From the NCBI RefSeq assembly GCF_002288925.2, contig NW_022098076.1:63047640-63111639 (forward strand): a DNA stretch of 64,000 nt, written 5' to 3'. Shown here one piece after another: positions 49,448-64,000 of this stretch (the stretch's first letter is position 1; each line of letters begins with the position of its first letter). The stretch is from Delphinapterus leucas (Eukaryota > Chordata > Mammalia > Artiodactyla > Monodontidae). Below the pieces are notes generated by a model. The model was not told where the DNA came from. It saw only the letters and a list, made by a program, of their open reading frames with translations, and did no database searches. The translations under genes and the position numbers were made by a program.

Positions 49448-50095
49448 GGCAGCAATCTGGTATTTTCTTAACATTACTGGAAGTTGTCAAAGTTTTCAGA
49501 CCATAAACATGACTTAAAATCCTGCCTTAAATGATCTTTAATTTCTGAAACACCCTGGGGCTGCTGTTGTCCAGCCGTGCCACCAGGAGCACTAACCAGG
49601 TTGTGAATGCAGAGGCAGTGACAGCTGCACCATGACTGTTGCTTGGCTGACAGCACTTGGGAGATGTCGTCAGTCATAAGATGCATACTGCTTTCACAGG
49701 CGTTAACATGTGAAAAATGTTCACCTCACACCCAACTGCATACTGTTTCTGAACTACCCTCCAAAAACATTGTCCCAGTTATTTTCCCACCAGCATTAGC
49801 GTGCTCTTTCCTTGTGCTTTTGACATTTAGAATTATGTGTCTTTTAAATATCTGCCTATCTTGTAAGTAAAAAATGATTTTTTATGATTAAAATTTATAA
49901 TTCTTTTATTGTTTGTGAGGTTAAACATTGTTTAATATTTTTGCTGAACAACTTGTGTTTCATCTTTTGTGGGATGCTTTCTCATGTCCTTCACTCATAT
50001 TTCTATCAATGTGTTTCTTTTTCTTACTAATCTATAAGAGCTTTTTATTTTTATCTCAATTTTCATTTGCTTTTACGTTTATTTATAGTGCTTTT

Positions 50096-50302
50096 AAATT
50101 TTTATTTATTTTTTAAAAGATTTTTTTGATGTGGACCATTTAAAAAGTCTTTACTGAATCTGTTACAATATTGCTTCTGTTTTATGTTTTGTGTTTTTGG
50201 CTGCGAGGCATGTGGGATCTTAGCTCCCTGACCAGGGATCGAACCTGCACTCTCTGCATTGGAAGTCAAAGTGTTAACCACTGGGCCACCAGTGAAGTCC
50301 CC
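50096..50302 (-). mobile_element. Old tRNA-derived SINE with long tail
   Basis: The reverse complement gives GGGACTTCACTGGTGGCCCA and AGCTAAGATCCCACATGCC followed by the tail block near 50130-50165. The TSD tatagtgctttt is at 50084-50095 and 50303-50314. Confidence 0.87.
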
Positions 50303-50324
50303 TATAGTGCTTTTTTAAAAAGAC

Positions 50325-51316
50325 TTCTTTTTTAAGCAGTTTTAGGTTTACAGTAAAATTGAGAGGATGGTACAGAGATTTCCCATATACCCCCTGTTTC
50401 CACACATGCATAGTCTCCCCCATTATCAATATCATTCACTAGAATGGTGCATTTTTTGCCAAGGATGAACCTACACTGGACACATAATAATCACCCAGAG
50501 TCCATAGATTATGTAAGGGTTCACACTTCATGCCGTACATTCAATGGCTTTGGACAAATGTATAATGACATATATCCATCATTATAATATCGTCCCCCCC
50601 AGTCTCAGCAACCACTGATCTTTTTCTTGTATCCATAATTTTGCCTTTTCCAGAATATTGTATGACATTGGAATAATACAGTATATACCCTTAGATTGGC
50701 TTCTTTCACTTAGCAATATGTATTAATATTTAAGCTTCCTCCATGTCTTTTCTTTTTTAAAAAAAAAAAATTTATTTATTTATTTGGCTGTGCTGGGTCT
50801 TAGCTGTGGCACCTGGGATCTTCGTTGTGCCATGTGGGATAGCTGTGGCATGTGGGATCTTTGTTGTGCCATGTGGGATCTTTCGTTGCGGAGCGTGGGT
50901 TCTTTGTTGTGGTATGCGGGCTCAGTAGTTGCGGTGCATGGGCTCTAGAGCACCTGGGCTCAGTAGTTGGGGCACGCGGTCTTAGTTGCCCTGCAGCATG
51001 TGGGAACTTAGTTCCCCGATGAGGAATCGAACCCACGTCCCTTGCATTGGAAGGCAGATTCTTAAGCACTGGACCACCAGGGCATTCCCCCTCCATGTCT
51101 TTTCATGGTTCTTTTAGCTGGATAGTATTCCATTGTGTGTACCACAGTTTATTCATTCACCTACTAAAGGGCCTCTTGGTTGCTTACAAGTTTTGGCAAT
51201 TGTGAATAAAGCTGCCATAAATATCTTGTGGAGGTTTTTGTACCAACATAAATTTCCGGCTTCTTTGGGTAAATACCAAGGAGTATGATTGCTGGATCAT
51301 ATTGAAAGAGTATTTT
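50325..51316 (-). mobile_element. Old L1 3' part interrupted by a SINE
   Basis: Reverse-strand ancient L1 text (GTTTTAGGTTTACAGTAAAA; TGGATAGTATTCCATTGTGT; AGTATGATTGCTGGATCATA). The SINE at 50753-51089 splits it and the two sides join cleanly at the TSD. Confidence 0.75.
50753..51089 (-). mobile_element. CHR-type SINE with internal duplication
   Basis: The perfect 15-bp TSD cctccatgtcttttc lies at 50738-50752 and 51090-51104. Internally, a short block containing GCATGTGGGATCTTTGTTGTG-type text is repeated around 50825-50885. Confidence 0.9.
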
Positions 51317-52490
51317 TTGTTTTGTAAGAAACTGTGTTTGAGGATTCCATGGATATATCCTCTAGATCACACCTTCTTTCCTAAGCCAAAACCAGTATAC
51401 TATCAGTAATAAGCCTGTCAAAGGCATTCTTCATTTCTGTTACAGTGTTTTTGATCTCTAGTTTTTTTTTTTTGTTGTTGTTCTTTCTTAGGATTTTCAT
51501 CTCTCTGCTTACATTGCCTACCTGTTCTTGCATGCTGTCTATTTTATCCTTTACTTAAGGATCATTTAGAGCCCTTAGCCTATTACCCTTTAGAGCCTTT
51601 AGCAATTAATCATAGTTGTTTTAAATTCCTGATCTGATAATTCCAAGATTCCTGCCATTCTGATGCTTGGTTTGTTTCTTTAAATTGTGTTTTTTGCCTT
51701 TTGGTATGGCTCGTAACTTTTTCTTGATAGCCAGACATGATGTACTGTGTAAAAGAAACTAGTGTATATAGGCCTTTAGCAGTGTGGTGGTGAGGTGTGG
51801 AGAAAGGGGAAGCATTCCATAATCCTGTGATTAGGTCTGTCTTTTAGTGAGCCTATGCATTTGGACTGTGAACTTCACCAGTGTTTCTCAGTTTTTTTCT
51901 CCCCCCTTAGGTGGGAAAGGATGGCTAGAATAGGTGGGAGTTCCGTACATCCCTTCTCCCACGGGAAAGACTAGACTTGACTGGGATTGAATATCCCTTT
52001 CCCAGCTCTGTTAATACCCCAGAAGGTTAGACTCTGGCTAATGAGTTCCCTCTGAGGGCAGGCCTTGTTAAGAAGAGCAGAGTGCTCTGCCTTATTTTAA
52101 ATGGGTTCCTTTTTCAGTCTCCCTGCTGGAAGCCTAAGGGGATTTTTCTCTTATATTTACTGTGGGAACCTGGTCAAGCTCCCGGAGGTAAATCTCACTT
52201 GGGGGGCCCTGTGTCTGGGTCCCCTGGAGTTTTTAACTGTCAGAGTTGTCATACTGAATCTCTAGCCATTTGTCAATTACAGTTCAGGTTTTCCTACCCC
52301 AGCACTGGTTCCTGAGGTAGTTTCCACTTGTATGTCTGTTCCAGTAAAGTGTGACTCCCTGTTTTCACCTGTCTCTCCAGTCTTGGGGGCCTCAGTTTGC
52401 CCTGGGTCCTCCTCTGTGTCAGAGATCCAAGAAGACTTGTTGATTTCTGTCTGTTCAGCAAAAAGCTGAACTTCTTTCTCACTTTAAGAG
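51317..52490 (-). mobile_element. Probable upstream portion of old L1
   Basis: Segments such as ATAGCCAGACATGATGTACT (near 51730) and CTGATAATTCCAAGATTCCT recall ancient L1 sequence on the minus strand. No coding frame survives. Assignment from memory, boundaries vague. Confidence 0.45.
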
Positions 52491-52517
52491 TATTCCTACA
52501 TTTTTACAGTACTTTTT

Positions 52518-52892
52518 TTTTTATAAAGATTCTATACTTTAATTCATTATTTATTTATTTATTTATTTATGGTTGCATTGGGTCTTTGTTGCTGTGCGCG
52601 GGCTTCCTCTAGTTGTGGCGAGCGGGGGCTACTCTTGGTTGCGGTGCGCAGGCTTCTCATTGCAGTGGCTTCTCTTGTTGTGGAGCACAGGCTCTAGGCA
52701 CGCAGGCTTCAGTAGTTGTGGCACGTGGGCTTCAGTAGTTGTTGCTAATGGGCTTTAGAGCGCAGGCTCAGTAGTTGTGGCGCACGAGCCTAGTTGCTCT
52801 GTGGCATGTGGGATCTTCCTGGACCAGGGCTCGAACCTGTGTCCCCTGCATTGGCAGGCGGATTCTTAACCACTGTGCTACCAGGGAAGCCC
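52518..52892 (-). mobile_element. CHR-type SINE (long)
   Basis: (ATTT)n start, TTGGGTCTTTGTTGCTGTGC, duplicated CTTCAGTAGTTGTGGC blocks, ending ACCAGGGAAGCCC. The likely TSD is tacagtactttt / tacattactttt (52506-52517 and 52893-52904). Confidence 0.88.
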
Positions 52893-53335
52893 TACATTAC
52901 TTTTAATAGTTTAATTTTTTACATTTAAATAATCTGAAAGGCATATCTTTGTAAGATAAGACTTGAGGACTCTTAACTCTATTAATAATTAAAAAAATAT
53001 TTAGCATTGATTAATAAGTGTTTTGTCCTTTCCCAGGTTCTTTCAGAACTTTTGAATTGTAAACAATTTTTTTAAGGGCTAATTATCCAATTTTGAAATA
53101 ATTGGAAGCCTATTCTGTTGTTTACCCTCTCTAAACCTTAGACTAATTTTTAACCTTTTTCTGGATCCCAGCCAAGCATTATCAGTATTGCAGGTGAAGT
53201 AAAAATTTGGAATTCCGGATGAATTTTACTTATCCACTTGGTGCCATTATAATAAAAAATTGAGAATTGACTCTACTGCAATGTTCTTTTCCTCCCTGTG
53301 CATATACTTCTTTGAAATTCAGGAAGGGAACTTTT

Positions 53336-53538
53336 TTTTTTTTTTTGCCGTTCACGGGCCTCTCACTGTTGTGGCCTCTCCCATTGCGGAGCACAGGCTC
53401 CGGACGCGCAGGCTCAGCGGCCATGGCTCACGGGCCCAGCCGTTCCGCGCCATGTGGGATCTTCCCGGACCAGAGCACAAACCCATGTCCCCTGCATCGG
53501 CAGGCGGACTCTCAACCACTGCGCCACCACGGAAGCCC
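53336..53538 (-). mobile_element. CHR-2-type SINE
   Basis: The perfect 14-bp TSD ggaagggaactttt is at 53322-53335 and 53539-53552. It lies about 240 bp before exon 6. Confidence 0.92.
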
Positions 53539-53780
53539 GGAAGGGAACTTTTGACTTTTTATTATAATTAGTTTGGAAGTACTTTGAATGAAATTATTAA
53601 AATATATTTGTGACCTATCCTTAAAGACTATGGAGTAAATGATTATGCAGCCCACTTGAAAAGGAGAGTTTAATTAACAGTTCTGTTAGTGAGACAGGTT
53701 TTCCAGCTGTTAGCTTAGATTGCTTGATATGATTTGGAAAATTTACATGTCAGGTAATAGATACGTTTTCCTGTTTTCAG

Positions 53781-53859
53781 GTTTGGTCGGAGATTGGAAA
53801 AGGCTTTCTAGATGGATCACTTGATAAAAGTACAACTCGGAAAAAACAATATGAAGATG
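53781..53859 (+). CDS. CYP20A1: CYP20A1 exon 6
   Basis: Acceptor TTTTCCTGTTTTCAG (ends 53780); donor GAAGATG|GTAAGT (GT at 53860). It encodes VWSEIGKGFLDGSLDKSTTR then KKQYED, with one base left for the next codon. Cumulative coding length to here is 679 nt (226 codons), about half of the roughly 460-residue protein. The helix I, ExxR and Cys haem-ligand regions must lie beyond 64000. The next exon is not found before the window ends. Confidence 0.93.
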
Positions 53860-54346
53860 GTAAGTTTTATCACTATTAATTTTTAGTAAGGACTAAAGGA
53901 AATGTGCCCTAATTTTAATAGGGCTATGTCTGATTTATGAACTTATAGGTCATGTATATTTTCTTCCTTTATTTATTTATTTTTTTAAACTTTATTGGAG
54001 TATAATTGCTTTCCAATGGTGTGTTAGTTTCTGCTTTATAACAAAATGAATCAGTTATACATATACGTATGTTTCCATATTCTTCCCTCTTGCGTGTCCC
54101 TCCCTCCCACCCTCCCTATCCCACCCCTCCAGGTGGTCAAAAAGCACCGAGCTAATCTCCCTGTGCTATGCAGATGCTTCCCACTAGCTATCTACCTTAC
54201 GTTTGGTAGTGTATATATATCCATACCTCTCTCTCGCTTTGTCACAGCTTACCCTTCCCCCTCCCCATATCCTCAAGTCCATTCTCTAGTAGGTCTGTGT
54301 CTTTATTCCTGTCTTACCCATGGGTATTTCATGACATTTTTTTTTC

Positions 54347-58384
<4,038 letters not shown>

Positions 58385-58449
58385 TTTCTTAGCTGTTTTG
58401 GGTTCGTTATTGTAGGTCTTTTCCTTCTCTTGTGTTTCTTGCCTAGAGA

Positions 58450-59334
58450 AGTTCCTTTAGCAGTTGTTGTAAAGCTGGTTTGTTGGTGCTGAACTCTCTC
58501 AGCTTTTGCTTGTCTGTAAAGGTTTTAATTTCTCCATCAAATCTGAATGAGATCCTTGCTGGGTAGAGTAATCTTGGTTGCAGATTTTTCTCCTTCATCA
58601 CTTTAAATATGTCCTGCCAGTCCCTTCTGGCTTGCAGAGTTTCTGCTGAAAGATCAGCTGTTAACCTTATGGGGATTCCCTTGTGTGTTATTTGTTGTTT
58701 TTCCCTTGCTGCTTTTAATATGTTTTCTTTGTATTTAATTTTTGACAGTTTTGATTAATATGTGTCTTGGCATATTTCTCCTTGGATTTATCCTGTATGG
58801 GACTCTCTGTGCTTCCTGGACATGATTAACAATTTCCTTTCCCATATTATGGAAGTTTTCAACTATAATCTCTTCAAATATTTTCTCAGTCCCTTTCTTT
58901 TTCTCTTCTTCTTCTGGAACCCCTATAATTTGAATGTTGGTGCGTTTAATGTTGTCCCAGAGGTCTCTGAGACTGTCCTCAGTTCTTTTCATTCCTTTTT
59001 CTTTATTCTGCTCTGCAGTATTTATTTCCACTATTTTATCTTTCAGATCACTTATCTGTTTTTCTGACTCAGTTATTCTGCTATTGATCCCATCTAGAGT
59101 ATTTTTAATTTCATTTATTGTGTTGTTCATCGTTGTTTGTTTCATCTTTAGTTCTTCTAGGTCCTTGTTAAATGTTTCTTGAATTTTGTCTATTCTATTT
59201 CCAAGATTTTGGATCTTTACTATCATTATTCTGAATTCTTTTTCAGGTAGACTGCCTAATTCCTCTTCATTTGTTACGTCTGGTGGGTTTTTATCTTGCT
59301 CCTTTATCTGCTGTGCATTTCTCTGTCTTCTCAT
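58450..59334 (-). pseudogene. L1 ORF1, one-base frameshift
   Basis: 199 codons from 59334 (MRRQRNAQQIKEQDKN...) carry a heptad-rich coiled coil (about residues 45-110) and an RRM-like part (NIQIIGVPEEEEKKKGTEK), then hit a stop at 58735. An extra A in an AAAA run (T run at 58749-58752 on the plus strand) shifts the frame. The C-terminal domain continues in the next frame to about 58450. Only a few changes separate it from an intact gene, but it is broken as it stands. Confidence 0.82.
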
Positions 59335-61255
59335 TTTGCTTAACTTACTGTGTTTGGGGTCTCCTTTTTGCAGGCTGCAGGTTCATAGTTCCCATTGTTT
59401 TTGGTGTCTGTCCCCAGTGGCTAAGGTTGGTTCAGTGGGTTGTATAGGCTTCCTGGTGGAGGGGACTAGTGCCTGTGTTCCGGTGGATGAGGCTGGATCT
59501 TGTCTTTCTGGTGGGCAGGTCCATGTCTGGTGGTGTGTTTTGGGGTGTCTGTGGACTTATGATTTTAGGCAGCCTCTCTGCTATTGGGTGGGGTTGTGTT
59601 CCTGTCTTGCTAGTTGTTTGGCATAGGATGTCCAGCACTGTAGCTTGCTGGTCATTGAGTGAAGCTGGGTGCTGGTGTTGAGATGGAGATCTCTGGGAGA
59701 TTCTCGCCCTTTGATATTATGTGGAGCTGGGAGGTCTCCTGTGGACCAGTGTCCTGAAGTTGGCTCTCGCACCTCAGAGGAGAGGCACAGCAGTGACTCC
59801 TGGCTGCAGCATCCACATGGCTCAGAGTAAAAGGGAAAGAAGATAAAGTACAATAAAATAAAGTAATTTAAAATATAATAAAGTTATTAAAATAAAGAAA
59901 TAATTATTAAGAGAAAAAAATATAAAAGAAAACGGACGGATAGAACCCTTGGACAAGTGGTGGAAGAAAGCTATACAGACAAAATCTCACACAGAAGCAT
60001 ACACATACACACTCACAAAAAGAGGAAAAGGGGAAAAAATCATAAATCTTGCTCTCAAAGTCCACCTCCTCAGTTTGGGATGATTCGTTGTCTATTCATG
60101 TATTCCACAGCTGCAGGGTACATCGAGTTGATTGTGGAGCTTTAATCCGCTGTTTCTGAAGCTGCTGGGAGAGATTTCCCTTTCTCTTCTTTGTTCTCAC
60201 AGCTCCCAGGGGCTCAGCTTTGGATTTGGCCATGCATATGCGTGTAGGTGCAGGAGGGCGTCTGTTCTTCGCTCAGACAGGACGGGGTTAAAGGAGCTGC
60301 TGATTCGGGGGCTCTAGCTTACTCAGGCCGTGGGGAGGGAGGGGTACGGATGCGGGGCGAGCCTGCAGCGGCAGAGGCCGGCATGACGTTGCACCAGCAT
60401 GAGGCGCGCCATGCGTTCTCCCGGAGAAGTTGTCCCTGGATCCCGGGACCTTGGTGGTGGCGGGCTGCACAGGCTCCCCGTAAGGGGGGCGTGGATAGTG
60501 ACCTGTGCTCGCACACAGGCTTCTTGGTGGCGGCAGCAGCATCCTTAGCGTCTCATGTCCGTCTCTGGGGCCCGCGCTTCTAGCTGCGGCTCGCGACCGT
60601 CTCTGGAGTTCCTTTAAACAGCGCTCTTAATCCCCTCTCCTCACGCAGCAGGAAACAAAGAGGGAAGAAAAAGTCTCTTGCCTCTTCGGGAGCTCCAGAC
60701 TTTTCCCCGGACTCCCTGCCGGCTAGCTGGGGCGCACTAACCCCCTGTAGGCTGTGTTTACGCCGCAACCCCAGTCCTCTCCCTGCGCTCCAACCGAAGC
60801 CGGAGCCTCAACTCCCAGCCCCGCCCTCCCTGGAGGGTGAGCAGACAAGCCTCTCGCGCTGGTGAGTGCCGGTCGGCCCTGACCCTCTGTGCGGGAATCT
60901 CTCCGCTTTGTTCGCCGCACGCCTGTTGCTGTGCTCTCCTCCGCGGCTCCGAAGCTTCCCCCTCAGCCACCCGCAGTCTCCGCCCGCGAAGGGGCTCCTA
61001 GTGTGTGGAAACCTTTCCTCCTTCTCTGCTCCCTCCCCCTGGTGCAGGTTCCGTCCCTATCTTTTTGTCTCTGTTTATTTTTTCTTTTGCCCTACCCAGG
61101 TACGTGGGGGGTGTCTTGCCTTTTGGGAGGTGTGAGGTCTTCTGACAGCGTTCAGTAGGTGTTCTGTAGGAGTTTCACGTGTAGATGTATTTCTGGTGTA
61201 TATGTGGGGAGGAAGGTGTTCTCCGTGTCTTACTCTTCCGCCATCTTCCCGGCCC
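59335..61255 (-). promoter_or_regulatory. L1 5' UTR / internal promoter region, CpG-rich
   Basis: Upstream of ORF1 on the minus strand. CpG density is high between about 60240 and 60990, in strong contrast with the AT-rich flanks. L1 5' UTRs contain an internal sense promoter and, in several mammals, an antisense promoter. The latter would point along CYP20A1 here. Activity is inferred only from family knowledge. Confidence 0.6.
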
Positions 61256-61735
61256 TTTATGTTTTTTTCCTACATTTCCTATTGTGAAAGTTTTTCTTAA
61301 AAGAAAGGAAAAAGCAGTGAATTAGTAAGTAAACTCTAGCACTCACTGCAGAATGAGGGTGCTGGAGAGCTGGTATAGCCTACAGGATTAATGGAAAGTG
61401 TCGGGTACAATCCTGGGAAAGTAATTTAAAAATACAAGTTAAGAGTCGTAAATGAGTGAAATTATCTAAAATAAGAAAATATTCATGAAATTTTTTTGTA
61501 ATGCTATTTCTACAAGTAGAAAACCAAAAAAACTAAATATACAACAATATAGGAATTTCTAAGGAAATAATATCAACATGATAAATCTGTAAGAAATGTA
61601 GCAACATAAAAATATTCTTGGCCATTATAACATTGAGTAAAGATATTTTCAAAACTATTTAGCATTGGTTACAACTTTATAAAATCTACACAGAAAAATA
61701 GCAATTTTAGTTTAAGATGGCCCCCAACGTGTGCT
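61256..61735. other. CYP20A1: CYP20A1 intron 6, unique-looking AT-rich sequence
   Basis: Nothing recognisable between the L1 5' end and the next SINE. Confidence 0.5.
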
Positions 61736-61736
61736 C

Positions 61737-61749
<13 letters not shown>

Positions 61750-61770
<21 letters not shown>

Positions 61771-61957
61771 GTACGCGGGCCTTTCACTTTTTTGGGCTTT
61801 TCCGTTTGGGGGGACCGGCTCCGGGCGCGCAGGCTCAGCGGCCATGGCTCTCGGGCCCAGCTACTCCGCGGCATGTGGGATCTTCCCAGCCCGGGGCACG
61901 AACCCGCGTCCCCTGCATTGGCCGGCGGACTCTCAACCACTGCACCACCAGGGAAGC
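61750..61957 (-). mobile_element. CHR-2-type SINE with a cluster of odd substitutions
   Basis: TSD cccccttttttctt at about 61736-61749 and 61958-61971. The first 70 bases after the T run (CTTTCACTTTTTTGGGCTTT...) differ from every other copy by a dense set of changes toward T and G, whereas the remaining 140 bases are near-consensus. Confidence 0.88.
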
Positions 61958-62144
61958 CCCCCTTTTTTCTTTTGTATTATATCTTCTGTCAGTAATTTAA
62001 TGATTGTTATTCTTTAATACGTTTATTCTGAGCTGCTGCAATTTTTGTTTTGGAAGTAAGCAGGGCAAATTAAAATACATAGGCTGCATTGGAATAATGG
62101 ATTATTTTTCATGGATAATAGTATTGCTTCCCAAGATTCTCTTC

Positions 62145-62475
62145 CTTCATTCTTTCAACAAATATTTATTGAGGCCTGTATGTGCTAGGCACTATTCTAT
62201 GTATGTATAGGAGACAAAAAATCCGTGTCCCCGGGCTTCCCTGGTGGCGCAGTGGTTGAGAGTCCGCCTGCTGATGCAGGGGACTCGGGTTTGTGCCCCG
62301 GTCCAGGAAGATCCCACATGCGGCGAAGCGGCTGGGCCCATGAGCCATGGCCGCTGAGCCTGTGTGTCCGGAGCCTGTGCTCTACAACGGGAGAGGCCAC
62401 AACAGTGAGAGGCCCGTGTACCGCAAAAAAAAAAAAAAAATCCCTGTCCTCTTGGGGTTTACCATTCTGGTGATT
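62145..62475 (+). repeat. Old repeat split by a SINE
   Basis: CAACAAATATTTATTGAGGC...GTGCTAGGCACTATTCTATG is a common mammal-wide repeat motif. It continues after the SINE as CCTGTCCTCTTGGGGTTTAC. Family not named. Confidence 0.55.
62233..62434 (+). mobile_element. CHR-2-type SINE (sense to CYP20A1)
   Basis: GGGCTTCCCTGGTGGCGCAG through GTGTACCGC and poly(A). The TSD aaaaaatccgtgtcc (62216-62230) recurs as aaaaaatccctgtcc (about 62435-62449). Confidence 0.92.
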
Positions 62476-63284
62476 CCTTCAGTTCCAGCATAAGTCTAGA
62501 AAAGCCAATTTAATGGACACGTTTTCTGCTATCTGCTAGTCTACCATTCTGACTATCTTGATGGATGCATTTGGATTAATTACCCTTAATAAAAAATGTA
62601 TTTTACAAATATTGGTTTTAATTTATATAAAAGGAAAATTAATAATTTATATTCTTTGATTCTAAATAAAAGTAGATTGTCTAGTATGATATGCTCCTTG
62701 AACTGTAACATGGGCATAGATCAAATTTGAGCTTTTATCGAAAATGATTATGTTTTGGTATTTATATGAGTGGAAACTCATGGCTGGGTCACTTCTTCTT
62801 CTGTTTTAAGTAAGTAATTCTCAACCTGGTCTGTACATTAGAATCACTTTGGGAACTTAGAACAAAACGAAAAATATTGAAGATCAGGCCCCACCCTAAA
62901 TCAGTTTATTCAGAATATGGGATAGAGGTACTTTGGTTGTTAGATCTTTTTTTTTTTTTTTAATAAAAGCTCTCCAGATTATCCTCATGTACTTGTAGGA
63001 TAGAGAATGTACAGCAGTAGTTCCCAAACTTTGCTGCACATTGAATCTTTTAAACTTTTTTGAAGCTTGACTTTTGCTCCTGAACATTCAGATTTAATTG
63101 GTACAAGGTGTGGTTTATATTTTATGATTTGTTTTTTAAAAAAGCTTCCTAGGTGATTGTAATGTAAGCAACGTTTGTGAACCATTGCAGCACAGTGTTA
63201 ACAATTTCTCATTTTAATCACTAACGTGTTATTAGATTCCTTCAATTCTATAAATAATGAAGATCTAGAATATCCTGGTATGTT

Positions 63285-64000
63285 TTTCGTCCTGGGGAGG
63301 TGTCAGTGAACAAAACAAACAAAAATTCCTCTCCTTGTGGCACCACATTCTAATGGGAAGAGGCAGATGAGAACCTGAATAAGTAAACTGAATAGTGTGT
63401 TAAAAGATGAAAGTTGCTATGGAGAAAATTAAATCAGGAAGGGGGATAGGAAGTGCTAGGGGTGGGGAGATTATTAGGAAAGGCCTCACCAAGATCAGGT
63501 GACTTGAGCAAACACTTGCAAGAGATAAGGAAACCAGTCCATGCAGATCATGTGTATATCCATAACAAGTAGTTGCAAAATCCTTGAGGTAGGATTCTTC
63601 CTGATATATTTGAGGTACATCAGGGAGCTGTGTGCCTGGAGTGAAATGAGTCAGAAGAAAAATAGAAGGAAATGAGACCAGAAAGATTGGGGGGATGGAA
63701 CAGATTTTGTCTGGCTTAGGTATGACTAGGTTGCTACTGTGAGATAGGAAGAAGCCACTGGAAGATTTGGAGCAGAATTATGAATCTGAGTTATATTTTT
63801 AAAGGATTACTCTGGCTGCTGTCATAAAGGGGCTCAGAGCAGAAGCAGGGAGACTAATTAGGGGGCTACTGCAATGAACCAGGCAAGAAAAATAATTTGG
63901 CTTGGACTAGGTGACGGGTAGCAGAAAATATAAAATTTTTTAAAAAAGAGTAAGAGAGATTAATTCTGTATTTTGAAGGTTAGAGCCACCAACATTGACT
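63285..64000 (+). repeat. Old mammal-wide interspersed repeat, unassigned
   Basis: The ordered blocks GTGAACAAAACAAACAAAAA, AAAGGCCTCACCAAGATCAG, GGATTACTCTGGCTGCTGTC and AGCAGAAGCAGGGAGACTAA fit a common ancient repeat I have seen in many mammalian introns. No CYP20A1 exon 7 is present before the window ends. Confidence 0.55.

Larger units (their letters stand above)
48895..49700 (-). mobile_element. Old L1 3' fragment, tentative
   Basis: The text around 48900-48985 and 49100-49300 resembles reverse-strand ancient L1 3' UTR. It is interrupted by a tetranucleotide repeat (49015-49081). Tentative. Confidence 0.4.

Noticed and set aside
60248..60583. Second CpG island suggesting another host gene promoter
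   Set aside because: It coincides exactly with the 5' UTR of the full-length L1 and is bounded by the L1 5' end at 61255.
62450..64000. Search for CYP20A1 exon 7
   Set aside because: No acceptor followed by the expected phase-1 continuation was found. The stretch reads as old repeat and AT-rich intron.

Overview
The window is nuclear DNA from a mammal, very probably a cetacean and likely a toothed whale or dolphin. Two lines of evidence support this. First, unannotated multi-exon genes with GT-AG introns lie in AT-rich, repeat-loaded sequence. Second, the dominant SINE is the tRNA-derived CHR type (GGGCTTCCCTGGTGGCGC head, internal A/B-box-like GTTCGTGCCCCGG, poly(A) tail), which is abundant in whales; many copies still have near-perfect target-site duplications (TSDs). 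The species call is inference, since no search was possible.

Layout. Positions 1-6000 hold the last three recognisable coding exons of NBEAL1 (+ strand; WD40/BEACH family), whose stop is at 6000. About 7 kb of AT-rich and unusually SINE-poor sequence follows (to about 13.25 kb) and is best explained as a long 3' UTR plus flank. The intergenic part (13.3-19.4 kb) is a graveyard: a decayed L1, an endogenous-retrovirus (ERV-L-like) pol remnant around a (TA)n tract, an unassigned old repeat, and one isolated exon-like segment (18670-18781). A CpG island at about 19.5-20.15 kb contains the promoter and first exon of CYP20A1. CYP20A1 then occupies the rest of the window on the + strand with six coding exons (19782-19853, 24097-24146, 24764-24930, 27868-28010, 47021-47188, 53781-53859). 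All are in phase and open, giving 226 codons, about half of the protein. The haem-binding half lies beyond 64000. NBEAL1 followed by CYP20A1 in the same orientation matches the human 2q33 order.

Most of the base count is transposon. Four L1 insertions of cetartiodactyl type all lie antisense to CYP20A1. They include an essentially full-length copy of about 7 kb (53981-61255) with a CpG-rich 5' UTR and a SINE nested in its ORF2, and a copy of about 5.1 kb (37441-42554) that split an older L1. About thirty CHR-type SINEs are delimited, most with TSDs. I found no sign of a prokaryote-style system, CRISPR, virus or novel gene cluster. The items most worth checking are the orphan exon-like segment upstream of CYP20A1, the full-length antisense L1 with its potential promoter, a poly(A)-only retrotransposition footprint, and the long repeat-poor NBEAL1 3' region.
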